A DNA stretch of 64,000 nucleotides from assembly GCF_003148845.1 (NCBI RefSeq), contig NZ_QGHA01000008.1, forward strand, positions 62,001 through 126,000, written 5' to 3'. Of this stretch, positions 44,461 to 53,789 are shown piece after piece. A program made the position numbers and the translations under genes. The notes below the pieces were generated by a model. The model was not told where the DNA came from and ran no database searches. It saw only the letters and a list, made by a program, of their open reading frames with translations. Numbering within the stretch: the first letter of the stretch is position 1; every line of letters starts with the position of its first letter. This stretch comes from Mucilaginibacter oryzae (GTDB lineage: Bacteria > Bacteroidota > Bacteroidia > Sphingobacteriales > Sphingobacteriaceae).

Positions 44461-46380
44461 ATGAAAAAGGCTGTTAAATACTGGTGTGTTACCGGATTGT
44501 TGTTGTGTATGTTTACCGTGTTTACTGCCTTTTTACCGGGCTATCCCAATCCGGGGAAATTAAAATTCCCTTACAGGAAAGCCGGTTTAACACCGCAACA
44601 GGCGGCAGCCCATCTGCTTAGCCGGTTTACCTATGGCGCAACGCCCGGCGAGGTTGATGAAGTAGTAAAAGAGGGCCCCGAAAAATGGTTCGCCCAACAA
44701 CTGGAAGCCCAAATGCCCGATGATTCCCTCAATGAACTGCTCAATAAATACGATGCCCTTAAATTAAGCAACACCCAAATTGTAGCGCAATTCCCCAAAA
44801 ACGCGCAGGTGCTGCGCATAGCTGTAAAAGATGGCGTGGTGAACCGCGATTCGGTAAGAACCAACCCTAAAGCTTACCGCGCCCAATTGCAAAATTACAT
44901 GCAGCAAAATGGCCTTAAGCCCGAGCAGGAGCTGCTGCAGCAATTCATTAATCAAAAAATATTAAGGGCTGCTTATAGTAATAACCAGTTACAGGAAGTG
45001 ATGACCAGCTTTTGGTTCAACCATTTCAATGTATCTATAGTAAAAAATGATTGCGCGCAGTTTATCCCTGATTATGAGCGCGACGTGATCAGGCCTAACG
45101 CGTTGGGTAAGTTTAATGACCTGCTGCTGGCTACGGCTAAATCGCCGGCCATGCTGTATTACCTGGATAATTTTAACAGTTCGGGCAATAACGCTGAAAA
45201 ACCACAAGCGCAAAAACAGCAAATAAAAAGCGATACAGGCAGAATGGCCACTATGCCGAAATTTAAGGCCAAGAAAGCCCTGGGCTTAAACGAAAACTAT
45301 GCCCGCGAGGTGATGGAACTGCACACCCTTGGTGTTGACGGCGGCTATACCCAGCAGGATGTTACCCAGGCGGCTAAAGTACTTACCGGCTGGACGGTTT
45401 ACCCTATGGACAACAACGGCGAGGCCGGCCAGAAACTAATGAACCGCGTAAGTGCTGATAAACTGCAAAACAGCGGTTTTGTGCACGAGGGCGATTTTTT
45501 ATTTAACCCCAACCGTCATGACACCGGCGAGAAAACAGTTTTAGGCCATCATTTTGCTGCCGGGGGTGGGTATGAAGAGGGGGTACAACTGTTGAATATG
45601 CTGGCTCATCAGCAAGCCACGGCCAAATTTATTTCCAGAAAAATTGCGGTTCGTTTTGTGAACGATACCCCTCCGCAAACGTTAATTGATAAAATGGCCC
45701 GCACCTTTATGAACGAGGATGGCGACATAAAAAAGGTACTGATCACGATGGTAAACTCGCCCGAGTTTTGGAGCGCGGCCGCTGTGCGTGAAAAAACCAA
45801 ATCACCTTTTGAACTGGCCATCGGCGCTATACGCGCCCTGCATGCCGATGTTAACCAACCTAACCAGGTGTTTAACTGGGTTAATAAAATGGGCGAAAAG
45901 ATGTATTACTACCAGGCGCCCACCGGTTTCCCCGACAAAGGGCAGTACTGGATCAATACCGGCGCATTACTTAACCGTATGAACTTCGGCTTAGCCCTGG
46001 CCTCGGGCAGGATTCCCGGTGTAAAAATCGACCTGGCGGCACTCAATAACCACCACGAACCCGAAAGCGCTCAGGCCGCGCTTGACACCTACAGCAAATT
46101 AATTATGCCCGGGCGGCCGCTTGATGCAACCATCAAACGCCTCACCCCAATGCTTAACGACCCCAAACTGATGGATAAAGTTGACCTTGCCAGCGCCAAA
46201 ACTCCTGCTGCAACCGCGGCGCCGGCAAATGTGAACAACCAGTTGATGGACGGGCAGGCAGGCATAAAAAACAAACAAAAAAATAATTTTATGGCGCAGC
46301 AAACCATCGCGGGCAACAATTCGATGTTGGCGCAGGTGGTAGGCGTAATTATTGGTTCGCCCGAATATCAGCGGCGTTAA
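44461..46380 (+). CDS. DUF1800 family protein
   Basis: The 639-residue product has an N-terminal hydrophobic segment (WCVTGLLLCMFTVFTAFLPG) suggesting export. The DUF1800 domain shows AAAHLLSRFTYGATPGEVDEV at the start, MTSFWFNHFNVS, NENYAREVMELHTLGVDGG and YTQQDVTQAAKVLTGWTV. Function is unknown, but the family is nearly always followed by a DUF1501 gene. Here DUF1501 starts 18 bases after the stop with a Shine-Dalgarno between, so the pair is one operon. A Gln/Asn/Lys-rich stretch lies near residues 240-275. Confidence 0.92.
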   Translation: MKKAVKYWCVTGLLLCMFTVFTAFLPGYPNPGKLKFPYRKAGLTPQQAAAHLLSRFTYGATPGEVDEVVKEGPEKWFAQQLEAQMPDDSLNELLNKYDALKLSNTQIVAQFPKNAQVLRIAVKDGVVNRDSVRTNPKAYRAQLQNYMQQNGLKPEQELLQQFINQKILRAAYSNNQLQEVMTSFWFNHFNVSIVKNDCAQFIPDYERDVIRPNALGKFNDLLLATAKSPAMLYYLDNFNSSGNNAEKPQAQKQQIKSDTGRMATMPKFKAKKALGLNENYAREVMELHTLGVDGGYTQQDVTQAAKVLTGWTVYPMDNNGEAGQKLMNRVSADKLQNSGFVHEGDFLFNPNRHDTGEKTVLGHHFAAGGGYEEGVQLLNMLAHQQATAKFISRKIAVRFVNDTPPQTLIDKMARTFMNEDGDIKKVLITMVNSPEFWSAAAVREKTKSPFELAIGAIRALHADVNQPNQVFNWVNKMGEKMYYYQAPTGFPDKGQYWINTGALLNRMNFGLALASGRIPGVKIDLAALNNHHEPESAQAALDTYSKLIMPGRPLDATIKRLTPMLNDPKLMDKVDLASAKTPAATAAPANVNNQLMDGQAGIKNKQKNNFMAQQTIAGNNSMLAQVVGVIIGSPEYQRR

Positions 46381-46398
46381 CAGCAGGAGGATAATGAA

Positions 46399-47670
46399 AT
46401 GGTATCAAGAAGAGGATTTTTAAAAGCGGGCGGACTGGCCCTTTTAGGAGTGGGTTTGTTAGGTGGGATCCCCGGCTTTTTGGCCGAAGCCGCGGCCAGC
46501 GAAAAAATAGCATCGCCTTATAAAAAGAAAAAAACGCTGGTATGTATCTTTCAGCGCGGCGCCATGGACGGCCTGATGGCTGTTATACCGTTTACCGATG
46601 ATTACCTGAAAGCCGCAAGGCCAAACCTGTTTATATCGGCCGCAAAAAGTGGTAACGGCAACCCCCTAATTGATCTGGATGGCCGTTTCGGTTTGCACCC
46701 GGCCATGAAAGCTTTTGAACCCATGTTCCGCGAAAAACGGTTGGGTATAGTACACGGTATAGGATCGCCCAACAATACCCGTTCGCATTTTGATGCGCAG
46801 GATTATATGGAATCCGGCACGCCTTTTAATAAAGGCACGGCAAGCGGCTGGCTTAACCGCGCCGTGGGTTTGTTAGGGCATGACGCGCTTACGCCTTTTA
46901 CGGCGGTAAGCCTTACATCGGCCATGCCGCGTTCTTTTTATGGCGATAACCCTTCTGTAGCCATGAGCAACCTGCAGGATTTTACCATCCAAATGCGGGG
47001 CAACCCAACCGGCGCCAATATGGCGGCTAAAAGCTTTGAAGACCTGTATGATCAAACCGCGTCGGGCTTACTCAAGCAAACCGGTAAAGAAAGTTTTGAA
47101 GCGATGAAAATGCTTCAGAAAACCGATATTAAAAATTACAGCCCTGCAAACGGGGCTGTATATCCTAACTCGGCCTTAGGCAATTCGCTTAAGCAAATAG
47201 CCCAGCTCATTAAAATGGATGTAGGCCTGGAAGTAGCCTTTGCCGAATCGAACGGATGGGATACCCATTTTAACCAGGGGGCCGAAAATGGCATTTTTGC
47301 CAATAATGTAGCTGATCTGAGCAACAGCATTATGGCCCTCTGGACCGACCTCGGCGCCTACCAGGATGATGTTACCGTAATGACCATGACCGAATTTGGC
47401 CGCACCGTTCATCAAAACGGCACCGGCGGTACCGACCATGGTAGGGCATCATGCAATTTTATTTTAGGTAATGATGTTGGCGGCGGTTTGGTTTACGGCG
47501 ATGTAAAACCCCTCGCCATAGAAAACCTGGAAGATGGCCGCGACCTCGCTGTAACTACAGACTTTAGAAGCGTGTTCAGTTCGGTAGCCGATAAGCACCT
47601 CGGTATCAATAATGATCATGTGCTTTTCCCGGATTGGAACGGAGAGCGGGTGAATGTGATGAGGGGATAA
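46399..47670 (+). CDS. DUF1501 family protein (Tat-type leader)
   Basis: The N-terminus VSRRGFLKAGGLALLGVGLL has a twin-arginine motif and hydrophobic core, so it is probably exported folded. Family motifs include VCIFQRGAMDGLMAVIPFTDDY, RLGIVHGIGSPNNTRSHFDAQ and TMTEFGRTVHQNGTGGTDHG, which together resemble the alkaline-phosphatase/sulfatase fold with metal-binding His and Asp. The 423 residues are normal. AGGAGG at 46385-46390, nine bases before ATG 46399, fixes the start. It works with DUF1800 upstream; the substrate is unknown. Confidence 0.93.
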   Translation: MVSRRGFLKAGGLALLGVGLLGGIPGFLAEAAASEKIASPYKKKKTLVCIFQRGAMDGLMAVIPFTDDYLKAARPNLFISAAKSGNGNPLIDLDGRFGLHPAMKAFEPMFREKRLGIVHGIGSPNNTRSHFDAQDYMESGTPFNKGTASGWLNRAVGLLGHDALTPFTAVSLTSAMPRSFYGDNPSVAMSNLQDFTIQMRGNPTGANMAAKSFEDLYDQTASGLLKQTGKESFEAMKMLQKTDIKNYSPANGAVYPNSALGNSLKQIAQLIKMDVGLEVAFAESNGWDTHFNQGAENGIFANNVADLSNSIMALWTDLGAYQDDVTVMTMTEFGRTVHQNGTGGTDHGRASCNFILGNDVGGGLVYGDVKPLAIENLEDGRDLAVTTDFRSVFSSVADKHLGINNDHVLFPDWNGERVNVMRG

Positions 47671-47694
47671 AAAGGAGGACCTACACCCTAACTG

Positions 47695-47750
47695 CCGGGG
47701 GTTTAGCGCAGCGTAACCCGTGGTTGGGTATGATTGAAGTTTTCAACTTC
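47695..47750. repeat. Two-hairpin REP-like unit, second copy
   Basis: Hairpin 1 spans 47695-47723 (CCGGGGGTT with AACCCGTGG, two mismatches) with loop TAGCGCAGCGT, nearly the same as at 9432. Hairpin 2, GAAGTT (47736-47741) with AACTTC (47745-47750) around TTC, stands at the same distance behind it but has a different stem. The unit follows the DUF1501 gene. Confidence 0.7.
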
Positions 47751-47803
47751 AGTCCCCCCAAAAAATATAGCTGATTATCTTCTTATGGTCGCATTTCGCT
47801 CTT

Positions 47804-47965
47804 TTCTGGTCGAAGAATAGCAACTTCGTCCTAAACCCGGGTAAGCATTCTGCTTGCGTGTACCGGTTGATAATTGTAATACTGCTTTAAGATTTGTAGC
47901 CAAGTTAAGCTGAAAGCTTTACAGAGTTTAGGACGAGATTGCGCTGCGCTAAGCTTCGACCAGAA
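47804..47965. repeat. 162-bp inverted-repeat element (MITE-like)
   Basis: TTCTGGTCGAAG..TCCTAAAC (47804-47836) is mirrored by GTTTAGGA..CTTCGACCAGAA (47926-47965). The right arm has seven more bases, including TTGCGCTGCGCTAAG. The 89-base middle is unlike neighbouring DNA and codes for nothing I recognise. With the unit at 47695 it fills the 408-base spacer between the DUF1501 and RICIN genes. Confidence 0.65.
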
Positions 47966-48052
47966 ACCCGGATGTCGCAACAAATTTCCTCTTTGATACA
48001 TATCGACTAAAAACTGAACCAAATTGTATAACAGCTATTTATGCTTTATACA

Positions 48053-48060
48053 TAAATTTG
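48053..48060 (+). promoter_or_regulatory. -7 box upstream of the RICIN gene
   Basis: TAAATTTG fits TAnnTTTG and ends 18 bases before ATG 48079. It makes an upstream TTG start at 48058 unlikely. The -33 box is not clear. Confidence 0.5.
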
Positions 48061-48078
48061 TTCAAACCGATATCTGCC

Positions 48079-48579
48079 ATGAAAAAAATCGTTTGCCTGC
48101 TTTACTTCTTAGCATGTTATCTTGCTGTATCAGCCCAGCAAATAAAAGGAACCTACGCCATTAAAAACCAACAAACAGGCATGCTACTGCGGGTTAAAGA
48201 TGCCCGCTCAGAGAACGGTACACCACTGGTAGCCTACAACCCAGAAAACTGGAAATGCATGACCTGGGATTTTCAGCAGGTTGAAGGCAATACCTATAAA
48301 CTTAAAAACCTGTTCACCGGCAAAACCTTTCAGCCCGTAGCAGAAGCCAACCCCGGTGTAGCCCTCGATGAGCAACCGCTAAATGCCGGTAATGCCAACC
48401 AGCAATATGAATTTGAGCCGATAGATCAGGATACATACATGATCAAGCTTAAAGGTACTGAGCTGTACTTAACCCTATCGGATAAAAAGGGCAGTGTGAA
48501 CTCAAAGATCATCCTCGCTAAAAAAACCAATGCTAAAGATCAGTATTGGGATATCTACCAGCAATCGCCAACCATGTAA
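48079..48579 (+). CDS. Secreted RICIN-type beta-trefoil protein
   Basis: A signal peptide (residues 1-19, ending YLAVSAQ) precedes one domain with the QxW-like, repeated pattern of ricin B lectins: TYAIKNQQTGMLLRV, WDFQQVEGNTYKLKN, YMIKLKGTELYLTL and DQYWDIYQ. Such domains bind sugars. The 166 residues hold one trefoil and no catalytic domain. It is followed after 16 bases by a sugar dehydrogenase gene on the same strand, so the two may be co-transcribed. The ligand is unknown. Confidence 0.75.
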   Translation: MKKIVCLLYFLACYLAVSAQQIKGTYAIKNQQTGMLLRVKDARSENGTPLVAYNPENWKCMTWDFQQVEGNTYKLKNLFTGKTFQPVAEANPGVALDEQPLNAGNANQQYEFEPIDQDTYMIKLKGTELYLTLSDKKGSVNSKIILAKKTNAKDQYWDIYQQSPTM

Positions 48580-48595
48580 TTTAAAATTCCTGCTT

Positions 48596-50041
48596 ATGAA
48601 ATTGAGGCCGGTTTATGTTGTTGTGCTACTGGGCTGCGCGGTGTTGATAAGCGCGTTTATCGGCACAACTAAAACTGATAAAAAGGTTAGGCTCGCCGAT
48701 ACTTCGGTTGGTTTTAAAATAGATACCCTTGTAACCAATGTTATTGTGCCCTGGCAAATTACTTTTTTGCCCGATAGTTCTATGCTGTTTACCGAGCGCG
48801 CAGGCCGGGTACGGATTTACCGCAATAAAAAACTTTTGCCTAAACCGGCACTCACGATTAGCGATGTAGCCCTCGATAAAAAAACTGGTTTATTGGGCAT
48901 GTGCCTGCACCCCGCATTCGCGCAAAACAAATGGATTTATGTTGCCAGTAATTACACAGATAATAACAGAATCAGGGTACGCGTGGCCCGCTACGCGTTC
49001 AGAAATGATTCGTTGGTTAACCCGTTCACTATCATTAAAGATATTCCCGGCAATCAAAACCATACCGGTTGCCGCTTGGTTTTCGGGCCGGATAAAAAAT
49101 TGTACATTACCACCGGCGATGCCGATCAGCCCATCCTGGCGCAGGACCTCAAAGCCCTGAACGGAAAAATTTTAAGGGTTAATGATGACGGCACTATCCC
49201 GGCGGATAACCCTTTCGCCAAAAACGATACCGCCCGTAAAGAGATCTGGAGCTACGGTCACCGCAACCCGCAGGGGCTGGTATTTGAGCCTACAACAGGT
49301 GTTTTGTTTGATAGCGAGCATGGACCCACTGGCGGCGATGAGATCAATATCATCAAGCCCGGCCAAAACTATGGCTGGCCGCTAATTCATCACCAGGATA
49401 AGCGTGAAGGCATGACCTCGCCTTTACTGGAATATACGCCATCCATCGGTCCATCAGAAGCCATGTTTTATCATGGTAACGCCTTTCCGGAACTAAAGGG
49501 GATTTTATTGGTAGCATGCTTAAGAGGAGAATCGATACTAAGGATAAAGCTGGATAATGATAAGCCCGTAGCCCAGGAGGTATTGCTTAAAAAGCAGTAT
49601 GGCCGTATCCGGTCATTGGTAACCGGGCCCGATGGCTACCTGTATATCTCCACATCACACCATGATCCGCCCGAAGGCAAAGGTGAACCGCCATATGATA
49701 TGATCCTGAGGTTAAGGCCATCCAAAGAAAAAACAAAACAGCAGGCGCAAAGCATCGCTATCAACAAAAAAATTACGGTGCAAAAGCAAACCGCGGCCGT
49801 GATGTTTCAGCAATTATGTGCCGCCTGCCACGGCAATCATTTGCAGGGTACCGAGAAAACCAAAAGCCTGCTTGGGCGAAATTTTAGCCATGGAGCCAAT
49901 AAGGCAGCCATCATCAATAATATTACCAACGGCATTATTGCTAAGGGCATGCCGTCCTGGCGGGGGGCCATCAGCAAAAAGGATATCGCTAAAATTGCCG
50001 ATTATGTTTGGGTAAAGTCTAAACAGAAGCCGTCAAAATAA
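48596..50041 (+). CDS. PQQ-type sugar dehydrogenase with cytochrome c domain
   Basis: The 481-residue product starts MKLRPVYVVVLLGCAVLISA (signal anchor). Residues about 40-370 form a six-bladed propeller of the soluble glucose/aldose dehydrogenase type: PWQITFLPDSSMLFTERAGRV, LLGMCLHPAF, NHTGCRLVFGPDKKLYIT and GHRNPQGLVFEP, with DSEHGPTGGDEIN as the PQQ/Ca region. The C-terminal domain has the haem c motif CAACH (residues about 409-413) and a Met ligand in GMPSWRGAIS. Electrons from sugar oxidation would thus pass to a bound haem in the periplasm. I start at ATG 48596; an upstream frame from 48530 lies inside the RICIN gene. Confidence 0.9.
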   Translation: MKLRPVYVVVLLGCAVLISAFIGTTKTDKKVRLADTSVGFKIDTLVTNVIVPWQITFLPDSSMLFTERAGRVRIYRNKKLLPKPALTISDVALDKKTGLLGMCLHPAFAQNKWIYVASNYTDNNRIRVRVARYAFRNDSLVNPFTIIKDIPGNQNHTGCRLVFGPDKKLYITTGDADQPILAQDLKALNGKILRVNDDGTIPADNPFAKNDTARKEIWSYGHRNPQGLVFEPTTGVLFDSEHGPTGGDEINIIKPGQNYGWPLIHHQDKREGMTSPLLEYTPSIGPSEAMFYHGNAFPELKGILLVACLRGESILRIKLDNDKPVAQEVLLKKQYGRIRSLVTGPDGYLYISTSHHDPPEGKGEPPYDMILRLRPSKEKTKQQAQSIAINKKITVQKQTAAVMFQQLCAACHGNHLQGTEKTKSLLGRNFSHGANKAAIINNITNGIIAKGMPSWRGAISKKDIAKIADYVWVKSKQKPSK

Positions 50042-50243
50042 GCTGTAAGCGAGGTTGCAGATCATCGGCACCCGGTTTTAGACCATCTGCAGGACCGGCG
50101 ATTTTGCTGAATCTCCCTGTGTAAAGGCAAAAATTTGCTGTTTGTATTTGATGATCCGAAAGATTATTGGCTGACAATAATTAATGTTTTATTACGTAAA
50201 TTTAATAAGATATTAACGTACCAGTTAGCCAAACCTCTTTGTT

Positions 50244-51077
50244 ATGAAAACTATATTGATACCGGTAGATTTTTCGGAAACAAGCACCAATGCCATCAAG
50301 TTTGCAGCCGACCTGAGCCGGGATGCCGCCGTTAAAAAAATCATCCTGCTTAAAAGTTTTTACACTTCAGTGTATGAGCAGATATTGCCCACGCCCGATT
50401 TTTTGCAGGTCAGTGCCGAAGATATAGAGACGGAACGAGAGGAAATAGAAACCCAGCTGGCCACAATAAGCCGTAAGTTACACAACCGCTGCAATGAAAC
50501 CATCGAGGTGGAAACCGTGATCAGTACCGAGCCTGTTTTACGTGCCATATACCAGGCCATTGCCGACAGCAAACCCGATTTGCTGATAGTTGGCAGCGAT
50601 GCTCCCGGTGAGGTGAGTATGGTAGGCGAGCAAATTATTGAAATTGCCAAAAGCAGTCCGGTTAAGGTAATGGTAATACCCGCAAATGCCTCGTACAAAA
50701 AAATTGAACAAGCGCTGGTTCCCTGCGATTTTGAGGCTGTTGCCCGGTTGGGCCTGCTGCAGGGCTTAAACAATTCGCACGGTTGGCTTAATCCTAAACT
50801 CATGGTGCTTTATGTCGATCCGAAAAATAAACATATCGGGCGGGAAGAGGAATATGAAGCTGCCGTTAAAAAGCTGGTTAACTGTTATGATTGCCAACTG
50901 TATTACTCTGGAGCTAAAGACACGGTAAAGGGAATCCTCGATTTCGCCCTCCATAACAACGCACAGCTGATTATAGCGCTGCCCGGCAAGCATAGCTTTT
51001 TTTATAACCTTACCCATAGCAGTATTACCGATGCACTATCTTTTAATGCCAAACACCCGGTGTTGATCCTGAAATAA
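50244..51077 (+). CDS. Universal stress protein (two-domain)
   Basis: The 277-residue protein begins MKTILIPVDFSETSTNAIKFAADL, the UspA N-terminus. DLLIVGSDAPGEVSMVGEQI holds the nucleotide-binding G-x2-G-x9-GS/T-type loop in altered form, and SPVKVMVIPANASYKKI ends the first domain. A second, more diverged UspA-like half follows, ending THSSITDALSFNAKHPVLIL. Tandem forms are common in Bacteroidota; many bind ATP. The gene is alone, with 202 bases of AT-rich spacer upstream. Confidence 0.92.
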   Translation: MKTILIPVDFSETSTNAIKFAADLSRDAAVKKIILLKSFYTSVYEQILPTPDFLQVSAEDIETEREEIETQLATISRKLHNRCNETIEVETVISTEPVLRAIYQAIADSKPDLLIVGSDAPGEVSMVGEQIIEIAKSSPVKVMVIPANASYKKIEQALVPCDFEAVARLGLLQGLNNSHGWLNPKLMVLYVDPKNKHIGREEEYEAAVKKLVNCYDCQLYYSGAKDTVKGILDFALHNNAQLIIALPGKHSFFYNLTHSSITDALSFNAKHPVLILK

Positions 51078-51126
51078 TTTATCCCTGATGTTTCATAAGG
51101 TTAAATTAAATATTGATTGTTAAGTA

Positions 51127-51134
51127 TATATTTG
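51127..51134 (+). promoter_or_regulatory. Candidate -7 box for the 122-aa membrane protein
   Basis: TATATTTG fits TAnnTTTG, 52 bases before ATG 51186. The -33 box is not clear. Confidence 0.4.
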
Positions 51135-51185
51135 TAAACAACTATCAATAAGTAAGGTTAAACAATAAGTCGGCACCACAGCCAA

Positions 51186-51554
51186 ATGAAACTACAACGT
51201 AACTTCAGGATATTTTTAATTATCGCTACACTGATGGTTGTGGTAAAGCCCTTTATTGGCTTTGTTAAGTTTAACAGGTTGCACCCGCCCGCAAAAATTG
51301 ATGGTTTGGCGCTGCAACGTGCCTTCGGCAAAAGGATATTTCAATATCGCGATGGCAGCTTAAACCCCATGGCCTCAGTACAGAAACGCCTCGGCACCCC
51401 GCAAAACAGGTTGCTTGTAACATTTTTGTCAGCATTGCTGTTATTGTTTTCAGTTCTTCCTACTTTCGGTTATTACATACTGTTATACCTTAAAAAACAA
51501 CGGGTACCGCATCCCCTGCCAACGTACCTGGTAAACCGCCGGTTGATAGTTTAA
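51186..51554 (+). CDS. Small membrane hypothetical protein (122 aa)
   Basis: No family is recognised. Two hydrophobic segments stand out: residues 8-27 (IFLIIATLMVVVKPFIGFV) and 80-100 (LVTFLSALLLLFSVLPTFGY), with a basic loop (RAFGKRIFQYRDGS) between and a basic tail rich in Lys/Arg/Pro (KKQRVPHPLPTYLVNRR). The topology is probably both ends inside. It is single, between the universal stress gene and a wHTH regulator. Confidence 0.6.
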   Translation: MKLQRNFRIFLIIATLMVVVKPFIGFVKFNRLHPPAKIDGLALQRAFGKRIFQYRDGSLNPMASVQKRLGTPQNRLLVTFLSALLLLFSVLPTFGYYILLYLKKQRVPHPLPTYLVNRRLIV

Positions 51555-51710
51555 CAATGTAACTTACTTATCATGTTTCCTGCCCGGCACAATTAAACCG
51601 CCGGAGAGACCGTTAATTTTTTAGTAACCATAGCATGATTTATTCAGGCTATATCATTTCACATCGGGTGGCCCGTTTGGCTAACTGATGTGATTTAATT
51701 ATACGTAGTT

Positions 51711-52040
51711 ATGCCACTATCTTATTCATATTCAAATTTTGACGAGGGGGATAAGGAACTTTCCAATTTTGCCAAAGCCCTGGCGCTGCCTGTGCGGATT
51801 GCGATAATCCGCATTATCATGGAAAACAACAACGCTGTTAACCGCGAAGCGCTTTGGGAAATTCCATTTAATATAGAAACCATTAACAAACATGTAGCCG
51901 AACTTAAAAATCTGGGCATCTTAAAGGTGCAGGGGTATAAAGGCCATATTACCTACAGTATTGATCAAAGCCTTTTTGAACATATGGCATTCCGCTTTGC
52001 CGAACTGTTTAAAAACACCCGGATATTTAACGTTAATTAA
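51711..52040 (+). CDS. ArsR-like winged-helix regulator (109 aa)
   Basis: The core is AKALALPVRIAIIRIIMENN, the start of an ArsR-type winged helix, then NIETINKHVAELKNLGILKV as the recognition helix and GYKGHITYSIDQSLF as the wing. The N-terminal 20 residues are acidic and unstructured. No metal-binding Cys is present (there is none in the protein), so any signal is not a thiol-bound metal. Its target may be the downstream gene at 52093, 53 bases on, or itself. Confidence 0.85.
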   Translation: MPLSYSYSNFDEGDKELSNFAKALALPVRIAIIRIIMENNNAVNREALWEIPFNIETINKHVAELKNLGILKVQGYKGHITYSIDQSLFEHMAFRFAELFKNTRIFNVN

Positions 52041-52092
52041 GCCAAGAGGGGGAACATTAAGTTTGTAAATTTGTTGTTCGATACATACCGCT

Positions 52093-52386
52093 ATGAAATA
52101 CGAAGACATCCCCCTGATCGATAATGAAGCTATCCACAATTTTGAATTTACAGTTGATGGCCACCGGGCTTTTATTGATTATAAACGAAAAGATGATAAG
52201 ATCTACCTCATCCACACCGAAGTACCCGTTGAACTGGAGGGTAAAGGCGTAGCATCGGCCATGGTTGAAAAGGCCTTTAACTATATTGAAGAAAAGCATT
52301 TAAAACTTATTCCGCTGTGCGTGTATGTGGTCGGTTACCTGAAACGGCACCCGGAGTGGGCGAGGATTCTGGCCATTCAAAACTAA
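52093..52386 (+). CDS. Small GNAT-type N-acetyltransferase
   Basis: The 97-residue protein belongs to the small YjdJ-type Gcn5-related group. IYLIHTEVPVELEGKGVASAMVEKA contains the acetyl-CoA loop (here EGKGVAS, variant of Q/RxxGxG/A) and the tail PLCVYVVGYLKRHPEW matches the family end. A -7-like TAAATTTG lies at 52066-52073. The gene ends three bases before the NAD-epimerase start, so the two are in one operon. The acceptor is unknown. Confidence 0.85.
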   Translation: MKYEDIPLIDNEAIHNFEFTVDGHRAFIDYKRKDDKIYLIHTEVPVELEGKGVASAMVEKAFNYIEEKHLKLIPLCVYVVGYLKRHPEWARILAIQN

Positions 52387-52389
52387 GCT

Positions 52390-53247
52390 ATGCGTGTGTT
52401 AGTAACGGGTTCATCGGGCAGGCTGGGCAGTGTAACGGCCGGTCACCTGCGTGCGCACGGGCATGAGGTAATTGGGGTAGATGTTATTCCGGCGCAGGCA
52501 ACAAACCTGCTTATTGATATAACCCATAAAGAAGCTGTTTTATCGGCAACCCAAAACATTGATGCTGTTATTCACACCGCGGCTATCCATGGTAAGCACT
52601 ATGAACTTAATTATCCGCGCCAGGCATTTATTGATGTAAACATTTACGGGACGCTTAATTTGCTCAACGCCTGTATAGCCAACAAAGTACCCCGGCTGTT
52701 GTACACCAGTACCACCTCTATTTATGGCGATGCCATGGTTGATGCAGAAAAAGCTGTTTGGGTTGAAGAGGAACTGCCGATAAGGCCCCGGGATATTTAT
52801 GATATTACCAAGCAAACCGCCGAACAGCTTTGCCGGGATTTTTTCTACGCCGAAGGGTTACAAGCCTCTGTTTACCGGGTTGGGCGTTTTTTGCCCGAGG
52901 ATGATAACCTGAAGCTAAACCATCGTTTGTACCGTGGCCTGGATGAGCGGGATGGTGCAGAAGGATTGCGGTTAGCTTTAGAATATAACTTTAGCGATTT
53001 TGAAGTTTTTAACCTTACCAGCAGTTCTCCTTTTGGCAAGGATGATCTTTTTCCTCTGAAACATGATCCGGCTGCAGTGATCAGGAAATATTATCCGCAG
53101 GCCGAAGCAATTTATCAATCAAAAGAGTGGGAGTTACCCAAAAGTATTGACAGGGTTTATGTGTGCGATAAGGCTAAACGATGCTTTGGATATGAGCCGA
53201 AGTTTACGTTTGATTATTTGCTGGCCGATTTAATTAAAATTATTTAA
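52390..53247 (+). CDS. NAD-dependent epimerase/dehydratase
   Basis: An extended short-chain dehydrogenase: glycine motif VLVTGSSGRLGSV at the N-terminus, DAVIHTAAIHG, the catalytic Ser/Thr region LLYTSTTSIYG and YDITKQTAEQL with the YxxxK pair. It has 285 residues. Members act on nucleotide sugars or, in oxidative routes, on aldonate/uronate-type substrates; the exact substrate is not visible. It follows the GNAT gene by three bases on the same strand. Confidence 0.88.
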   Translation: MRVLVTGSSGRLGSVTAGHLRAHGHEVIGVDVIPAQATNLLIDITHKEAVLSATQNIDAVIHTAAIHGKHYELNYPRQAFIDVNIYGTLNLLNACIANKVPRLLYTSTTSIYGDAMVDAEKAVWVEEELPIRPRDIYDITKQTAEQLCRDFFYAEGLQASVYRVGRFLPEDDNLKLNHRLYRGLDERDGAEGLRLALEYNFSDFEVFNLTSSSPFGKDDLFPLKHDPAAVIRKYYPQAEAIYQSKEWELPKSIDRVYVCDKAKRCFGYEPKFTFDYLLADLIKII

Positions 53248-53292
53248 GGTTCACATCTTGTATTAACATTAAGGCCGTTTACCGTTGTGTAG

Positions 53293-53736
53293 CTAAAGAT
53301 TCAAGAGCAGTTTTCGGGCAATTTTTTTCGACCAGAATATTTGGAATATGCCTTGTACCAAAATGCCGGTCAATAAAAACATTGAGGCGCTGTTCCAGGA
53401 ATCAAGGTAGATTACCATGAGTGATACAATTAAAAATAGCAATATAAACAAGGCCCGGAAAAACATATCGATAAAATAGGTAAGCTTAATAACACATTTG
53501 CCATCAAGACGGATTACCTCAAATGTGCCGCCTTCCAACATCCAGAGGTTCTTAATTCGGTAATTATATGAGTGATTGCCTTCATCGTCGAATTCAATAT
53601 TTGTGGAGGTTTGTTTTATAATACGATATCCCGACGAAATAAGCTGGTTGGCAATATCATCTATAACGGTTGATGGAGGGAAAGGAGCTTCTGCCTCAAG
53701 CGAAAACCTCCACTTAGCAAAATCTAAATGATCCAA
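53293..53736 (-). CDS. Membrane-associated hypothetical protein (147 aa)
   Basis: No family is recognised. An N-terminal soluble part of about 85 residues (KWRFSLEAEAPFPPSTVIDD) is followed by two hydrophobic segments, FIDMFFRALFILLFLIVSLMV and ASMFLLTGILVQGIFQIFW, and a basic end. It resembles small Bacteroidota proteins with a PH-like head and two helices. It converges with the NAD-epimerase gene 45 bases away and is alone on its strand. Confidence 0.6.
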   Translation of the reverse strand: MDHLDFAKWRFSLEAEAPFPPSTVIDDIANQLISSGYRIIKQTSTNIEFDDEGNHSYNYRIKNLWMLEGGTFEVIRLDGKCVIKLTYFIDMFFRALFILLFLIVSLMVIYLDSWNSASMFLLTGILVQGIFQIFWSKKIARKLLLNL

Positions 53737-53789
53737 TTTTTAGGTTTAAGTATTTATTGATAATTATTACAATTCAATTAAGCTTCTAC

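Noticed and set aside
47831..48022. A 63-codon minus-strand frame as a transposase remnant
   Set aside because: It only translates the inverted-repeat element; no transposase motif is present.
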